From positions 1 to 64,000 of the forward strand of contig DAHXPC010000002.1 of the NCBI GenBank assembly GCA_027364575.1: DNA of 64,000 bases, written 5' to 3'. The translations under genes and the position numbers were made by a program. Under the pieces are notes generated by a model. That model was not told the DNA's origin. It was given only the letters and a program-made list of their open reading frames with translations, and did not search any database. Positions 18,084-28,125 of this stretch are shown here, in pieces. Within the stretch, counting starts at the first letter, position 1, and each line of letters opens with the position of its first letter. The stretch comes from a bacterium. Lineage in GTDB: Bacteria; Pseudomonadota; Gammaproteobacteria; UBA6186; Azoamicaceae.

Positions 18084-18416
18084 TGCTTACCCAAACCGAA
18101 TGTATTTTTTATTTATCTTTATATTGAGTGTGACAGACAAAACGACAATTTCCAAGAAATTCCTTACCCCTACCACCTATGCCCCATGCCTGCCCAGTGC
18201 CTACTATATATAGACAAAGGCTTACAAGAACTAGTGCAGATGACATACTTGTGCCTATCGGAATCTCGTTTACACTTAGCTCTGATACTTAAGGAAGCCA
18301 TAAGTCTCTTTACCGGTGCAAGGAAGCACATGATTGGGCAGTGACGCCCGCTACGCCCAACGATCACAGGGAGTGTTCGTTGGGCGACCATTTTGGCAAT
18401 CTATTTTTTTATCTAT
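18084..18416. other. Intergenic region with a strong inverted repeat (18354-18386)
   Basis: This 333-bp gap between pilJ and umuC, both on the minus strand, has no convincing gene; a 73-codon minus-strand frame shows no recognisable protein features. CGCCCAACGA at 18354-18363 pairs perfectly with TCGTTGGGCG at 18377-18386 around a 13-nt loop. It has no T-run on either side, so it is a weak terminator candidate for the pilJ transcript or part of a small repeat element. Confidence 0.4.
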
Positions 18417-20441
18417 TCACTCTACCTTTTTCGGATCTTGTGGAAGCTTTAACTCAAACACGGAGTTACGCAGATCCGTTACAAATTGCATTAATTTCCC
18501 AATCAAATCAACGGTAGTCATCGTTCCCGAGGCTGTTTGCTTGGCGATATCTTTAACATCATTCATAATGTGTGAGATTTTACCCGAAGCGGAAGCTTGT
18601 GTACTGGCAGACACGGAAATATTTTGGATAAGATCAGAAAGCCTTCTTGAAACCGTTTCAATTTTCTCTAATGTTGAACCCGCCATCTGTGCGGAATTTA
18701 CCCCTTCTAATACTTGGGATTTTGTTTGCTCCATTGCCACAATCACTTGGCTGGTATCGGTCTGAATAGAGCGTACCAGAGATCCTATTTCCTTTGTCGC
18801 ATAACTAACCTTTTCAGCGAGCCGTTGCACCTCATCTGCCACAACCGCAAAACCTCGTCCTGCCTCACCCGCCATCGCAGCTTGAATGGAAGCATTGAGA
18901 GATAAAATATTTGTTTGATCGGCTATTCCATCAATTAAAGATACAATCTCTCCAATTTCCTGAGAACTATCGCTTAAGCGGCGCATATAATTAGAGGTTT
19001 CCTGAATTTGAGTTTGAATGCGCTCCATACCATTAATCGTATTGCGTACAACCTGCCCACCTTCTCCTGCAATATTAACGGACTCCAATGCAACCGCTGC
19101 AGATTCAGCGGCATTTGCAGAAACTTGCTCGATAGAAAGTGCCATGGCATTTACAGAGGCCGTCACCTCAACAATTTCCTGTGCTTGATGCCCACTAGAG
19201 GCTGCAAGTTCTTTGGTGATTTTTTGAGCATCTGCAGCGGCTTTGGATACATTTTGAGCAGTTTTTCCAATATTAGAAACCAGCTTTCGTAGCGTGCTCA
19301 GCGCATAATCAAATGAGTCTACGATCGTTGGGTTTTCTTTCGAACCCTCAGGTTGGGTAAAAGCATCTATCGCTACAGTCCCGCCTGCAATTTCTGGCAA
19401 CTCATTTAATAGTTTCTCCACTTCTGTTTGCATTGAAGTATTTTTTTCTTCAATCATACGAAGATGAAGCTGCGTTTCTTTGCGGAATAAGTAAATAAAT
19501 AAAATTAAAACAATAAACGAAAGCAACCCTAACATATAGGCGGCAAACTCTACCGTGTTATCTGTCTTTGGATAAGTCACATAAGTGTTTTCCAAGTTTT
19601 CAGCAAGACTTGACATCAAAGGATTGCTATTTAATAGATCAAATATTGCTAAGCGTACCTTTTCAATCGAGGCATTAATTTTCCACAAGGATCCCACATC
19701 CTCTGAGACTGACTTTATATAGTTTTCAATTTCCCCAAATTTCAAAGAAAGGGCTGAATCCTGATTTTCTGCTTGAATGGCTTTTGCATTTTCAAAAAAC
19801 TTATTAATCGTCGTAGAAAATTGTTTTTCAATAGCATTCGTATCCTGAGAAATCATAAGAATTTTTTCGATATCGTTTATAATTTCGCCTATAGAATCTA
19901 CTTGATAGGCTAATTTGATCAGTTTTTTATTTTCACCACTTCCATTTTCTAACAGTTTTATAATGTCCCAATACCCCGCGTGCGCTTTTTTAAGGCTTCC
20001 CACCAATCGCTCACTCACGGTATTTAAACTTAAAATGACATCTTGGCTGTCCAAAATGGTATTAATTTTTACTTTTGATTTTTCCCAATGTTCGATAAGG
20101 CGAATGACTTCCTCGAACCGAATTTTATCCGGACTCGGGGGTAACCCGGATTTTCCATTTTTTAAAACCGCCAGCTCATCCATTATCTGGGTGTAGGACT
20201 GTTTCAGGTTTTGGAAAACTTCTTGATGATTCCCCAACGCTGTCTGGCCGGTATATTTACCAATTTCTTGTGTCAATACCCGCACTTCGGTTGCATGGGT
20301 AATATATTGCTGATAATAATCGCGCTGTTGATTAATATGCCAAAAAATAGAAATGGTCGAAAATATTAAAGCAATCAGTAAAATTCTGACAAAATCTCTA
20401 AAATACACAAACAATTTATTAGATGCAAACCCTTTGCTCAT
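18417..20441 (-). CDS. pilJ: PilJ-type methyl-accepting chemotaxis transducer
   Basis: This 674-residue inner-membrane receptor signals to the Pil-Chp kinase that governs type IV pili. A membrane helix lies near 15-35, followed by a helical periplasmic region of about 265 residues with PilJ-type four-helix character ([15 protein letters not shown]). A second membrane helix is near 300-322, and a long cytoplasmic coiled coil carries the MCP hairpin tip ([32 protein letters not shown] near 490-550). It ends without a CheR-binding pentapeptide. It is the last gene of a CheW-CheA-CheW-MCP operon on the minus strand and starts 22 bp after the upstream CheW-like gene. Confidence 0.92.
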   Translation of the reverse strand: MSKGFASNKLFVYFRDFVRILLIALIFSTISIFWHINQQRDYYQQYITHATEVRVLTQEIGKYTGQTALGNHQEVFQNLKQSYTQIMDELAVLKNGKSGLPPSPDKIRFEEVIRLIEHWEKSKVKINTILDSQDVILSLNTVSERLVGSLKKAHAGYWDIIKLLENGSGENKKLIKLAYQVDSIGEIINDIEKILMISQDTNAIEKQFSTTINKFFENAKAIQAENQDSALSLKFGEIENYIKSVSEDVGSLWKINASIEKVRLAIFDLLNSNPLMSSLAENLENTYVTYPKTDNTVEFAAYMLGLLSFIVLILFIYLFRKETQLHLRMIEEKNTSMQTEVEKLLNELPEIAGGTVAIDAFTQPEGSKENPTIVDSFDYALSTLRKLVSNIGKTAQNVSKAAADAQKITKELAASSGHQAQEIVEVTASVNAMALSIEQVSANAAESAAVALESVNIAGEGGQVVRNTINGMERIQTQIQETSNYMRRLSDSSQEIGEIVSLIDGIADQTNILSLNASIQAAMAGEAGRGFAVVADEVQRLAEKVSYATKEIGSLVRSIQTDTSQVIVAMEQTKSQVLEGVNSAQMAGSTLEKIETVSRRLSDLIQNISVSASTQASASGKISHIMNDVKDIAKQTASGTMTTVDLIGKLMQFVTDLRNSVFELKLPQDPKKVE

Positions 20442-20463
20442 TTCCTACTTCTCCCTGGTAATC

Positions 20464-21000
20464 TTAAAGTATAATCTGTCGAAACCATTGTAAACGCGAC
20501 GGCAATTCATCAATCATATTCCAGAGGCTAATCAGATTGGGAATAAACGCATAATCATTGTGAATCTTAACTTCCATTAAAAAATGGATATCATCTTCTG
20601 CCGTTTTCGTAATCATTTTTACATTATTACTCACAATTCGATGCAACTTAGGCGCCTCCGTTAGAACGATAGAAAAAAAAGGGTATTTATTTAATTGGCC
20701 ATCCGTATCGCTGGATATTTTTTGCACTCGATTAATAATGGCAATGTGAAATTTCTGGCTGTTTTCTTCATGCTTTTCGCTAGATGGACCATTCCATGCC
20801 AAATGTGATTCCATTTTTTCCAAGTAGGTTAAGGGAATATGAATTCCCCGCCACGACAATATTCCCAACAACCACTTAGGCGTATCAGATATGGGTTTTA
20901 CGCTTTCAAATGGAATAATTTCTGCAATCGCTGCCGAAGGTAAAATAAGATTTTTTCCCTGTATTGGCAATAACAAACAGGGAAGCGTTTCATTCGTCAT
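20464..21000 (-). CDS. CheW-like adaptor, ChpC-like
   Basis: This 178-residue single-domain protein has weak CheW features: LLPIQGKNLILPSAAIAEII at residues 11-30, WLLGILSWRGIHIPLTYLEK at 43-62, and an ending FIPNLISLWNMI. It would couple receptors to the ChpA-like kinase. Its ATG overlaps the stop of the kinase gene by 4 nt, so it is translationally coupled. An acid- and serine-rich insert near residues 65-85 is unlike canonical CheW. In Pseudomonas a second CheW-like protein, ChpC, occupies a similar role. The name is by context and I leave the symbol blank. Confidence 0.75.
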   Translation of the reverse strand: MTNETLPCLLLPIQGKNLILPSAAIAEIIPFESVKPISDTPKWLLGILSWRGIHIPLTYLEKMESHLAWNGPSSEKHEENSQKFHIAIINRVQKISSDTDGQLNKYPFFSIVLTEAPKLHRIVSNNVKMITKTAEDDIHFLMEVKIHNDYAFIPNLISLWNMIDELPSRLQWFRQIIL

Positions 21001-23204
21001 CTTTTTTCCAATAAATTTTCAATCGTCTCTAATAACTCTGATTCTTGATAAGGCTTACTCAAAAATCTTTGAATCCCTATTCGATGTGCATGCGCACGCT
21101 GTTCTTCGCCTGCACAAAACGTTATCATGATAATCGGTATTTTTGAAAATTTTGATATAGAACGAATTTTTTCTGCAAATTGAAAGCCATCCATTCTTGG
21201 CATCTCAACATCCAACAAAATGATATCGGGTATTTGCTTTTCTATTTTTTCGAATGCATCCATTCCGTCTCTTGCGGTATGAATGGTATATTTGTGTCGC
21301 TCTAAGAAATTTTTAGTAACGGTACGAATAGTGACAGAATCATCTACCACTAATACGACAGGATGTTTTGTTTCTAAAGAACGCACCTCGGGTGTTTCAT
21401 TGAGTTTTTTAATGGCGCGGGTAGTAATAGAACAGGCATCTAATACCATAACGACTCTGCCATCTGCAAGCAGTGTTGCGCCACTAAAAATATCCATCAA
21501 TTTAAATTGAGGCCCAAGCGTTTGCACCACAATTTCCTGGCTGCCGGCCAACCCATCTACCAAAAGAGCTACATTATAATCCGCAAAATTAAATAATAAA
21601 ACCGGCAATCCTTCTTTGGCAATTTCTAAATTGGGTTTGCTTTCAAGACCCAAAGAATCTCCCAAATACTTAAATTGATATTCTTTGCCTTCATGGATAA
21701 TCACCGCAGCGGATTTAGCTAAATTTTCTTTAATTTGTTTGATATCGAACAATACAATACTTTCAATATTGGAGAGCAAAATTCCAAATATTTGGCCTTG
21801 CACCTTCACTAGTAGTGCTCTATTGACCGATGTTGTAAAAGGTAATCGGATGGTAAAGGTTGTGCTCTGCCCAGGAATCGATTCAATAGCTAGGTTTCCG
21901 CCTAGCCCTTTAACCACGGTATTCACCACATCCATTCCAACACCACGCCCAGAGATCTGGCTGACAGTCTCTTGTGTGGAAAATCCAGGCTCCAAAATGT
22001 AACGGATCAGATCTTCTGTGGATAAAACAGCCTCTTCCGTGATAAATCCAAGTTTAATTGCCTTGCGTCGGATAATTTCTGGCTCGATACCATTTCCATC
22101 ATCTTTAATTTCTATACAGGCATCATTGCCCATCCGATAGAATCTCAGCGTAATTTTTCCCACCTCTGGTTTATTGGCCAGCTGTCGTTTCTCTGGGGAT
22201 TCAATGCCGTGATCCAGTGCATTTCTTAAAAGATGCTCTAAGGAAGTTACCAAATGCTCTAATATATTTCTATCAATTTCCCCTTCGGATTGCAAAATCT
22301 GAAAATCAATTTTTTTATTCAGCTCTTCTGCCAATTGCCTTGCAATACGGCTTAATCGAGGTACAACGCTATTAAAAGGCACCATGCGGGTGTCTACCAA
22401 TCTATTTTGCAAATCAAGTTCTATGCGAGATTGCTGCGACAACAAGGATTCGATATTGGATTGTACTTGTGATAACTGCTTGCACAAATGTATCAACCCT
22501 TGGATCTCGGAAGTGACTTGCATTCCGGCTGTTTTAGGTACCATCTTAAGTTTTTCTTGCAAAACTTTTAAGATTTTATTGGCATCGGTTATATGTAGGC
22601 TAAAATTTTCAACAAAATGTCCCATATTGACACGAATAATATTACTTTCAATTGCTAAATTATTTAATTTTTCAAGTAGGTCTGCTCGCACCCGAATAAT
22701 TTCATTGCCTGCAGGCTCTGAAGCAACTTTAGGAATCGCCTTATTTTCCGCATATCGATTTTCTTCAGTTGCTTGAGGTAAGGGAAGGGAGGATACCAAT
22801 TCTGACAGTACAGGGACAGTCGCCGCCACTGGCTTTCCTTTAAGTTCTGCAATCATATCTTCAGTGCCAAGCACCGTTTGTTTCTTAACCAATGCTTCTA
22901 TAATTGCATTCATTCTATCTTGACCTTTACAGATCAGATCATAAGCCTCTCTATTTACACCAATATTGCCCTCTAACATTAAGGCGCAAAAAGATTCTAG
23001 CTCATGCGCAAGCGCGCTTAATTGAGGTTGATTGACCATACGTGCACCCCCCTTTAAGGTGTGCAAATCTCGTTTAAGATCAGCAAAGATGGATTTATCC
23101 TGCAGATCGGTAGACCATTTTTGGATAGTTAAGGCGAGCGCATCTAAGAGATCCCTGGCCTCTTCCAAAAATATATTTAATAAGACTTCGTTTTGTGCAT
23201 CCAT
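20997..23204 (-). CDS. chpA: ChpA/CheA-type hybrid histidine kinase of the Pil-Chp system
   Basis: This 735-residue kinase receives receptor signals and phosphorylates pilus regulators. It has one Hpt domain (residues 1-105, phosphoacceptor H48 in DLHTLKGGARMVN), a linker, a dimerisation segment, an ATPase domain (NALDHGIESPEKR; GRGVGMDVV), a CheW-like domain and a C-terminal receiver starting near 612 (VVLVVDDSVTIR, ILLDVEMPRMDG, LSKPY). Pseudomonas ChpA has many Hpt-like domains and exceeds 2400 residues. This version has the single-Hpt layout of CheA with an added receiver. It begins about 30 bp after pilI. pilG, pilH, cheR and cheB homologues are not in the window. Confidence 0.9.
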   Translation of the reverse strand: MDAQNEVLLNIFLEEARDLLDALALTIQKWSTDLQDKSIFADLKRDLHTLKGGARMVNQPQLSALAHELESFCALMLEGNIGVNREAYDLICKGQDRMNAIIEALVKKQTVLGTEDMIAELKGKPVAATVPVLSELVSSLPLPQATEENRYAENKAIPKVASEPAGNEIIRVRADLLEKLNNLAIESNIIRVNMGHFVENFSLHITDANKILKVLQEKLKMVPKTAGMQVTSEIQGLIHLCKQLSQVQSNIESLLSQQSRIELDLQNRLVDTRMVPFNSVVPRLSRIARQLAEELNKKIDFQILQSEGEIDRNILEHLVTSLEHLLRNALDHGIESPEKRQLANKPEVGKITLRFYRMGNDACIEIKDDGNGIEPEIIRRKAIKLGFITEEAVLSTEDLIRYILEPGFSTQETVSQISGRGVGMDVVNTVVKGLGGNLAIESIPGQSTTFTIRLPFTTSVNRALLVKVQGQIFGILLSNIESIVLFDIKQIKENLAKSAAVIIHEGKEYQFKYLGDSLGLESKPNLEIAKEGLPVLLFNFADYNVALLVDGLAGSQEIVVQTLGPQFKLMDIFSGATLLADGRVVMVLDACSITTRAIKKLNETPEVRSLETKHPVVLVVDDSVTIRTVTKNFLERHKYTIHTARDGMDAFEKIEKQIPDIILLDVEMPRMDGFQFAEKIRSISKFSKIPIIMITFCAGEEQRAHAHRIGIQRFLSKPYQESELLETIENLLEKR

Positions 23205-23234
23205 TCTTATACTTTCTTTTGTTTCTGCATTTGA

Positions 23235-23783
23235 TTATGCCACATCCATGCGCGCGGTGAGGAGATGATAAAATTCAGTTGATTCGATAATTGCAGCAAA
23301 ATCCAAGATTATCCAAGGTTGGTTATCCCGCTCGAATGCACCCTTTGCATAGCGTAAATATTCCTTGGCTTGCAGCAAGCTTGCAACCGGTTTTATTTCC
23401 TCTCCAAAAAAACGCTCAATTCCTAGTACCTGCTCTACGGCAAAGCCAGACAACCCATCATTAAGTTTAACAACTAATATCCGACTTAACGGCAATGGTT
23501 TATGAGGCACCCCGCTAACGAACCCTTGTAAATCCGTTACGGATAATATGCGCCCACGTAAATTGGCCGTCCCTCTAAACCAAGATTGTGCTGCAGGCAC
23601 CTCTGTTAGAGCCGGCCATATTAACACTTCAGAGACAACTTGCATTGGGCAAACAAAATTAAAGTTAGACGACTTAAACCCGATGCCCAACCAATCCCGT
23701 TCCATGGCAATTTGTCTGGGAATATTGACCGAGTTTGCCTTACAATGGTCTTCTATATCCAATAAAGTGAGAAATGGATTCAT
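23235..23783 (-). CDS. pilI: PilI-type CheW adaptor
   Basis: This 182-residue CheW-fold protein links PilJ-like receptors to the ChpA kinase. Typical PilI features are the IPRQIAMERDWLGIGFK opening, VVSEVLIWPALTEVPAAQSW near 66-85, then the conserved WFRGTANLRGRILSVTDLQG stretch and a FAVEQVLGIERF segment. I start it at ATG 23783, which follows AAGGAAAG and begins the family's normal N-terminus (MNPFLTLLDIEDHC). An open frame extends 63 codons further upstream but that extension looks non-coding. It is the first gene of the pilI-chpA-chpC-pilJ operon. Confidence 0.88.
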   Translation of the reverse strand: MNPFLTLLDIEDHCKANSVNIPRQIAMERDWLGIGFKSSNFNFVCPMQVVSEVLIWPALTEVPAAQSWFRGTANLRGRILSVTDLQGFVSGVPHKPLPLSRILVVKLNDGLSGFAVEQVLGIERFFGEEIKPVASLLQAKEYLRYAKGAFERDNQPWIILDFAAIIESTEFYHLLTARMDVA

Positions 23784-24068
23784 ATTTTTTGGCTTTCCTT
23801 CGCACACATTTAAGATACTATAAAAAGTATAGCTTATGATTTTTTGTTCAATTTTACAGATCCTAAGAAAGAGGTATTTATCGTATGGTGATTTGTTCGC
23901 CTGCACACATTCAAGGTTTATTGAAGCACAAGGATCAGCCATGTTAAAACCGCTGAATGGCCTGCATGTCACCCGCCCAGCCTGCGTTAGGGAATTAAAA
24001 AAAAACCTGTGTAATAAATATTGTAAAAAAAATGATAGACTGCATTTGCGAAAAACTTAAGGCCTACT

Positions 24069-24629
24069 ATGTTTACCTCTCTTAAAAATCATTTTCTCAT
24101 TGCCATGCCCTCTCTACTGGATCCTCATTTTTTCCGTTCGGTCACCTATCTTTGCGAACACACTGAGCAAGGTGCCATTGGCATTATCATCAACCAACCT
24201 TTACAAAACTTACGCTTAGGCGATGTGCTAGAAATCATGCACATACCCACCGATTATCCAGAAATAGATGGTCGTTTAATATTGAATGGCGGACCTGTGC
24301 AAAAAAACCGCTGTTTTACCTTGCACAATAAAGATAGAAACTGGCAATCTACCTTAGATATTAGCGATACTATTGCATTCACGACCTCTACCGATATCCT
24401 ACAGGCCATTGCCCAAAATCAAGGTCCCTCCCAATCGTTAATTGCTTTAGGCTTTGCGCGTTGGGCGGCGGGCCAACTCGAACAGGAGGTGGCCAATAAT
24501 ACCTGGTTATATGGGCCTGCAAATTTTGATATTTTATTTCATATGGCGGTGAATCGGCGTTGGCGAGCGGCGGCTGCATTGATGGGTGTGGATATTGATA
24601 GATTATCGGATGAGATTGGACATGCCTAA
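24069..24629 (+). CDS. algH: AlgH/YqgE family protein (UPF0301)
   Basis: This 186-residue protein belongs to the UPF0301 family. Homologues in Pseudomonas affect alginate regulation, but the biochemical role is unsettled. The family signature is clear: MPSLLDPHFFRSVTYLCEH at residues 13-31, GAIGIIINQPL at 36-46, LNGGPVQKNRCFTLH near 76-90, and GFARWAAGQLEQEV and NTWLYGP near 128-150. The length is normal. It overlaps the start of ruvX, giving the very common algH-ruvX pair. Confidence 0.93.
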   Translation: MFTSLKNHFLIAMPSLLDPHFFRSVTYLCEHTEQGAIGIIINQPLQNLRLGDVLEIMHIPTDYPEIDGRLILNGGPVQKNRCFTLHNKDRNWQSTLDISDTIAFTTSTDILQAIAQNQGPSQSLIALGFARWAAGQLEQEVANNTWLYGPANFDILFHMAVNRRWRAAAALMGVDIDRLSDEIGHA

Positions 24630-25074
24630 TAACTCCACTATCCCCCCATTTACAGTGTTGGCCTTTGATTTTGGGCTAAAGAATATTGGCGTGGCTGTGG
24701 GGCAATCGATTACACGCACGGCAACCCCAGTAACGACTTTAGCGGCACGTGATGGGATCCCGATTTGGCAAGAGATTGCTCTGCTGATTGAAAAATGGCA
24801 GCCAAAAATTTTAATCGTCGGCGTGCCCCTTCACTTAGATGGCTCTGCACAACCGATGACTTTTTGTGCACGCCGATTTATTAACCGTTTAAAAACATTT
24901 TATAAATTACCGGTTGCTGAAATCGATGAACGATTAACCAGCTGGGAGGCTAAAGAGCGAACCTCACTTAAACCTTCACGTCATAAACAAAAACGCATTG
25001 AACAACAGGCACATGCCTATGCAGCGGTTATTTTGATCGAACAGTGGATGACCGAGCAACAAAACAATGTCTAA
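24622..25074 (+). CDS. ruvX: RuvX/YqgF RNase H-fold nuclease (pre-16S rRNA processing)
   Basis: This 150-residue RNase H-fold protein is thought to trim the 5' end of pre-16S rRNA and resembles Holliday-junction resolvases. The first catalytic Asp is in VLAFDFGLKNIGVAVG near residue 13. GVPLHLDGSAQPMT lies mid-protein, EIDERLTSWEA near 100-110, and the C-terminal Asp/Glu helix carries HAYAAVILIEQW. I place the start at ATG 24622, which overlaps the algH stop by 8 nt; an upstream in-frame ATG at 24586 would add 12 residues lying inside algH. It converges on mshQ with a 3-bp gap. Confidence 0.92.
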   Translation: MPNNSTIPPFTVLAFDFGLKNIGVAVGQSITRTATPVTTLAARDGIPIWQEIALLIEKWQPKILIVGVPLHLDGSAQPMTFCARRFINRLKTFYKLPVAEIDERLTSWEAKERTSLKPSRHKQKRIEQQAHAYAAVILIEQWMTEQQNNV

Positions 25075-25077
25075 ACA

Positions 25078-28000
25078 TTATTGCGTAATTTCCTGCTGAT
25101 AGATCACTCTATCATTTCCTTTAAAAACCCCAAAAGTGCCTCTGCCTCTGGGATTTGCAGAGAAATTAGTCCCAGTTATTCCATTATAAGGCCAATTATA
25201 TTGTAACCAAGGCAAGTTCGCAGCACTTGTGCTTATATTTGCCTCAACATCCACATAACCCGTTGCGGCTGGGGTGGGTGCATTCAACGTAATATTCAAA
25301 ATCCCTTGGGAAAAAGTAGCCGGAGAAGCTGGCAGTGAGGCAATCGTCGAAACCCCAAATTGTGTTATAGTTAAATTGGCTGCGCTATTAAATGTCGTGC
25401 ACGAATCCAGAGCATTAATGGCAAAACCACTGGTCGATCCTGAAGCTGTATACACTTGCGTTTGCATTGGCAACGTTAAAGGCAATAATTGTGAGCCACT
25501 TGAATTTAAGACAATTAAACGACCCTGAAAAAATTGCTTACCGCTTCCAGTCCCTGTTCCGGTAAAAGCGATCCCATTACCCGCCGTCGGTAGTCCAAAT
25601 GCAAAGCCACCCGAAACGCAACCAGCGCCTGTACAAATGACACCGTCTGAATCCGTAATTGTCGGCACATTTAATTGGATTTCTGCTCTAAAGGGCGGGG
25701 CAAGGCTCCCACTTAACCGCTGGATTTTAAATCCTCCCCCATCTGAAAAAGTGAATGTGCCCACCCCATTCCCCTCATCTAAAAAGCTAGGAGTGCTATT
25801 GGCAGCAGAAAAGATTAGATTGGGGATGATATCCCCAACCCGTAGGGGATCATAAAATTTATTATAAATATTTCCCAATGCACTGTTCGAAAGCTTCCAA
25901 AAATTACCAGTATAATTTTGTGTGGTTGTATTTTGCAGTGATTGAGCAGTTACAGTTAACACCGGTGCTGTCGTATACAAAAAAGGTTTATCTAAATAGG
26001 TAAAGCTTCCAAAACTTCCTGAGCACCCAGTCGTTAATAATGGCACATTACCCGACACACTAAAGTGATCAGGAATAAAACGGCCAACAACTGTCGAATT
26101 GCTAACATTGCCAGCCCCTAAATAACTGCCAGTACCAACGGCTACAGTTAAATTGATGCATCCTGCTTCATCAAAGTAAAAATTGGACCCCGTATAATAT
26201 GCTCCTGTAAAAGGGGAGCCAGCACCCGTGACCCTGGAAAAGGTACTTCCATTGCCAATGGTTCCTAGACCCGTGCTGCCATTGCGTCCATTGGTAGGCG
26301 CCAGTAATGCACTAGAGGTTAATAAAATGCCCTGGCTAACCGTTTCTAACCCGTAATTGGGCGTAACTGTCCCCTGCGCATTTTGTGCTTGAACATTTAC
26401 CGTAAAAGGCACGCCGGCTTTTTTAAATACTGCATTGGCCAGACATGCGGACACAGCACCCGCAGGCGGTGCTGTTGTTTGCGTAGCCGAATTGCCAGGG
26501 ATATTAATAGCAAACTGGTAGGGCTTCACCACAAAATTTCCGCTTTGCCCACTTGGTCCCCCACTTGCCGTATCGGCAACGTTTAACATTAGTTGACCAG
26601 CATCACTATAACTTCCAATAACCGTTGCAACCCCATTGTTAAAGATAATGGGTTGGGTCGTTTGAACTGCATCGACGCTATTAGCAATATTTACTCCATT
26701 TATTTTCGCATTTAGCGTACCCGTGGTTGGATTCACATAGGTGGTATAAAAGCGAATTGTCTTTGTTCCTGTATAATTGGTTACCACACCACAGCTACTG
26801 CCACTGTAAGCCGTTAAATACAAAGTAAAATTTGTGCCTGCCGTTTGTGCGCTACTAAATGCCGTGGGCGCACCAGAAACAGGGTTATCAGTGATAACAA
26901 GACTTGAAGGGGCAAAATTAATCGAACCTGAATTACCCAAGATAGTAGGCGTATCGGTTTGGTAGGCTTTTATCGTAATAGGAGAGGCCCCACTGTTCGG
27001 ATAGCTTAACCGAAAATTAGCAACCCCATTATCCCCGGCTACGAATTGGTAGGTTGCAGCGCCGTTTACGGTGCTGCTTAGGGCGCCCCCTCCCGTAGTC
27101 GAAATCCAAGTTCCCGCATTGCTCTGAGTCGTTAACGTAATTTGGCGCGCATAAGTGGTCTCTGTTTGAGACATTGCATTTTGCGCGGTTACCGCGACGG
27201 TCATATTTTGACAATAAGACCCAGTAGAAGGCGCTGTTACAACAAACTGCGAAACACTTGAAAAAGGGCAAGTGGTCCCAAAATTGGCAGCCGTAACAGC
27301 TGCACTATTATATGTGATGACGGAAGTCCCACTTAAGGTAATATTTTTAGCGGTTAAGGCGCCATTTAAGGTAAAATTGGTGAGATTGACATCCCCTGCT
27401 GCATAGATAATAGCATTAGCAGATGCACTGCTACTATTAATGGTGAGATTATTAAAAGCATAAATTAATAATTGGCTAGCAGAATTAGAGACATTCCAAC
27501 TGATGGGGCGAGAGATCGTTGTATTTGTGTTAAGGTAAATACGGGTGGTGCCTGTTCCTACGATATTGATGGTTATCGGTTGGCCACCCGATTGCAGTAG
27601 GGAATCGATCCAGTAATCCCCTGTTGCAAAATTCACAGTTGCAGAATTGTTTAGCTCTAAACTAGAAATACGATAAATCGTTGCCCCGCTGGGATTGGCC
27701 GAAAAATTAAGGGTGGCATTAGATCTCACACTCACGAGATTATAATCGGTTGTATTATTGTTGATAGTCAGTGTTGAATTAGCCCCAATCGTTATATTAC
27801 CACCTGCATTGCTAGAAGATTGAAAACTTCCTAAATTAAGTGGGCTAACAGTAGTCCCAGCAGAGGTACAATTGCTCGTACCACAAGTAGGTGTTGCACA
27901 ACCAGCCGGATTGTTTACTATTGGAATTGCAAGCGCATTCGTACTATTATTTAAAACTTTTGTACCACATGCAAAAGTGATTGTACTACCCAACGTATTG

Positions 28001-28125
28001 CTTTGCACACTATTCTGAAAGGTTTGGGTGCATATATCCGCCGTTATATTTGTGCACCCGACCATTAATAATATCGTTAAAACGCACTTTTTATAATATT
28101 TCATAAATCTTAATCCGTTCTGCAT
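25078..28125 (-). CDS. mshQ: MSHA pilus protein MshQ (DUF6701)
   Basis: This is a large secreted protein of 1015 residues, rich in Ser, Thr, Asn and Gly, and is the last gene of the MSHA pilus operon. MshQ homologues are thought to act as a tip or minor-pilin-associated adhesin. After a hydrophobic signal (residues 8-30) it has repeated short beta-strand segments (TINNNTTDYNLVSV, NLTNFTLNGALTAKNITL), then Ig-like stretches and the C-terminal DUF6701 region. Several Cys pairs suggest disulfide bonds (TAAVTAANFGTTC, GCATPTCGTSNC). ATG 28125 overlaps the mshP stop as TAATG. ATG 28104, after GGATTAAGA, begins a cleaner signal peptide and may be the true start. Confidence 0.85.
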   Translation of the reverse strand: MQNGLRFMKYYKKCVLTILLMVGCTNITADICTQTFQNSVQSNTLGSTITFACGTKVLNNSTNALAIPIVNNPAGCATPTCGTSNCTSAGTTVSPLNLGSFQSSSNAGGNITIGANSTLTINNNTTDYNLVSVRSNATLNFSANPSGATIYRISSLELNNSATVNFATGDYWIDSLLQSGGQPITINIVGTGTTRIYLNTNTTISRPISWNVSNSASQLLIYAFNNLTINSSSASANAIIYAAGDVNLTNFTLNGALTAKNITLSGTSVITYNSAAVTAANFGTTCPFSSVSQFVVTAPSTGSYCQNMTVAVTAQNAMSQTETTYARQITLTTQSNAGTWISTTGGGALSSTVNGAATYQFVAGDNGVANFRLSYPNSGASPITIKAYQTDTPTILGNSGSINFAPSSLVITDNPVSGAPTAFSSAQTAGTNFTLYLTAYSGSSCGVVTNYTGTKTIRFYTTYVNPTTGTLNAKINGVNIANSVDAVQTTQPIIFNNGVATVIGSYSDAGQLMLNVADTASGGPSGQSGNFVVKPYQFAINIPGNSATQTTAPPAGAVSACLANAVFKKAGVPFTVNVQAQNAQGTVTPNYGLETVSQGILLTSSALLAPTNGRNGSTGLGTIGNGSTFSRVTGAGSPFTGAYYTGSNFYFDEAGCINLTVAVGTGSYLGAGNVSNSTVVGRFIPDHFSVSGNVPLLTTGCSGSFGSFTYLDKPFLYTTAPVLTVTAQSLQNTTTQNYTGNFWKLSNSALGNIYNKFYDPLRVGDIIPNLIFSAANSTPSFLDEGNGVGTFTFSDGGGFKIQRLSGSLAPPFRAEIQLNVPTITDSDGVICTGAGCVSGGFAFGLPTAGNGIAFTGTGTGSGKQFFQGRLIVLNSSGSQLLPLTLPMQTQVYTASGSTSGFAINALDSCTTFNSAANLTITQFGVSTIASLPASPATFSQGILNITLNAPTPAATGYVDVEANISTSAANLPWLQYNWPYNGITGTNFSANPRGRGTFGVFKGNDRVIYQQEITQ

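Noticed and set aside
18084..18250. LexA box controlling umuC
   Set aside because: No CTG-N10-CAG match close to the start was found by eye.
18170..18391. 73-codon minus-strand frame upstream of umuC
   Set aside because: The composition is odd, it has no ribosome site, it contains the hairpin and it has no recognisable features; treated as non-coding.
23784..23972. 63-codon N-terminal extension of PilI
   Set aside because: The extension has no PilI similarity, and a good ribosome site precedes ATG 23783.
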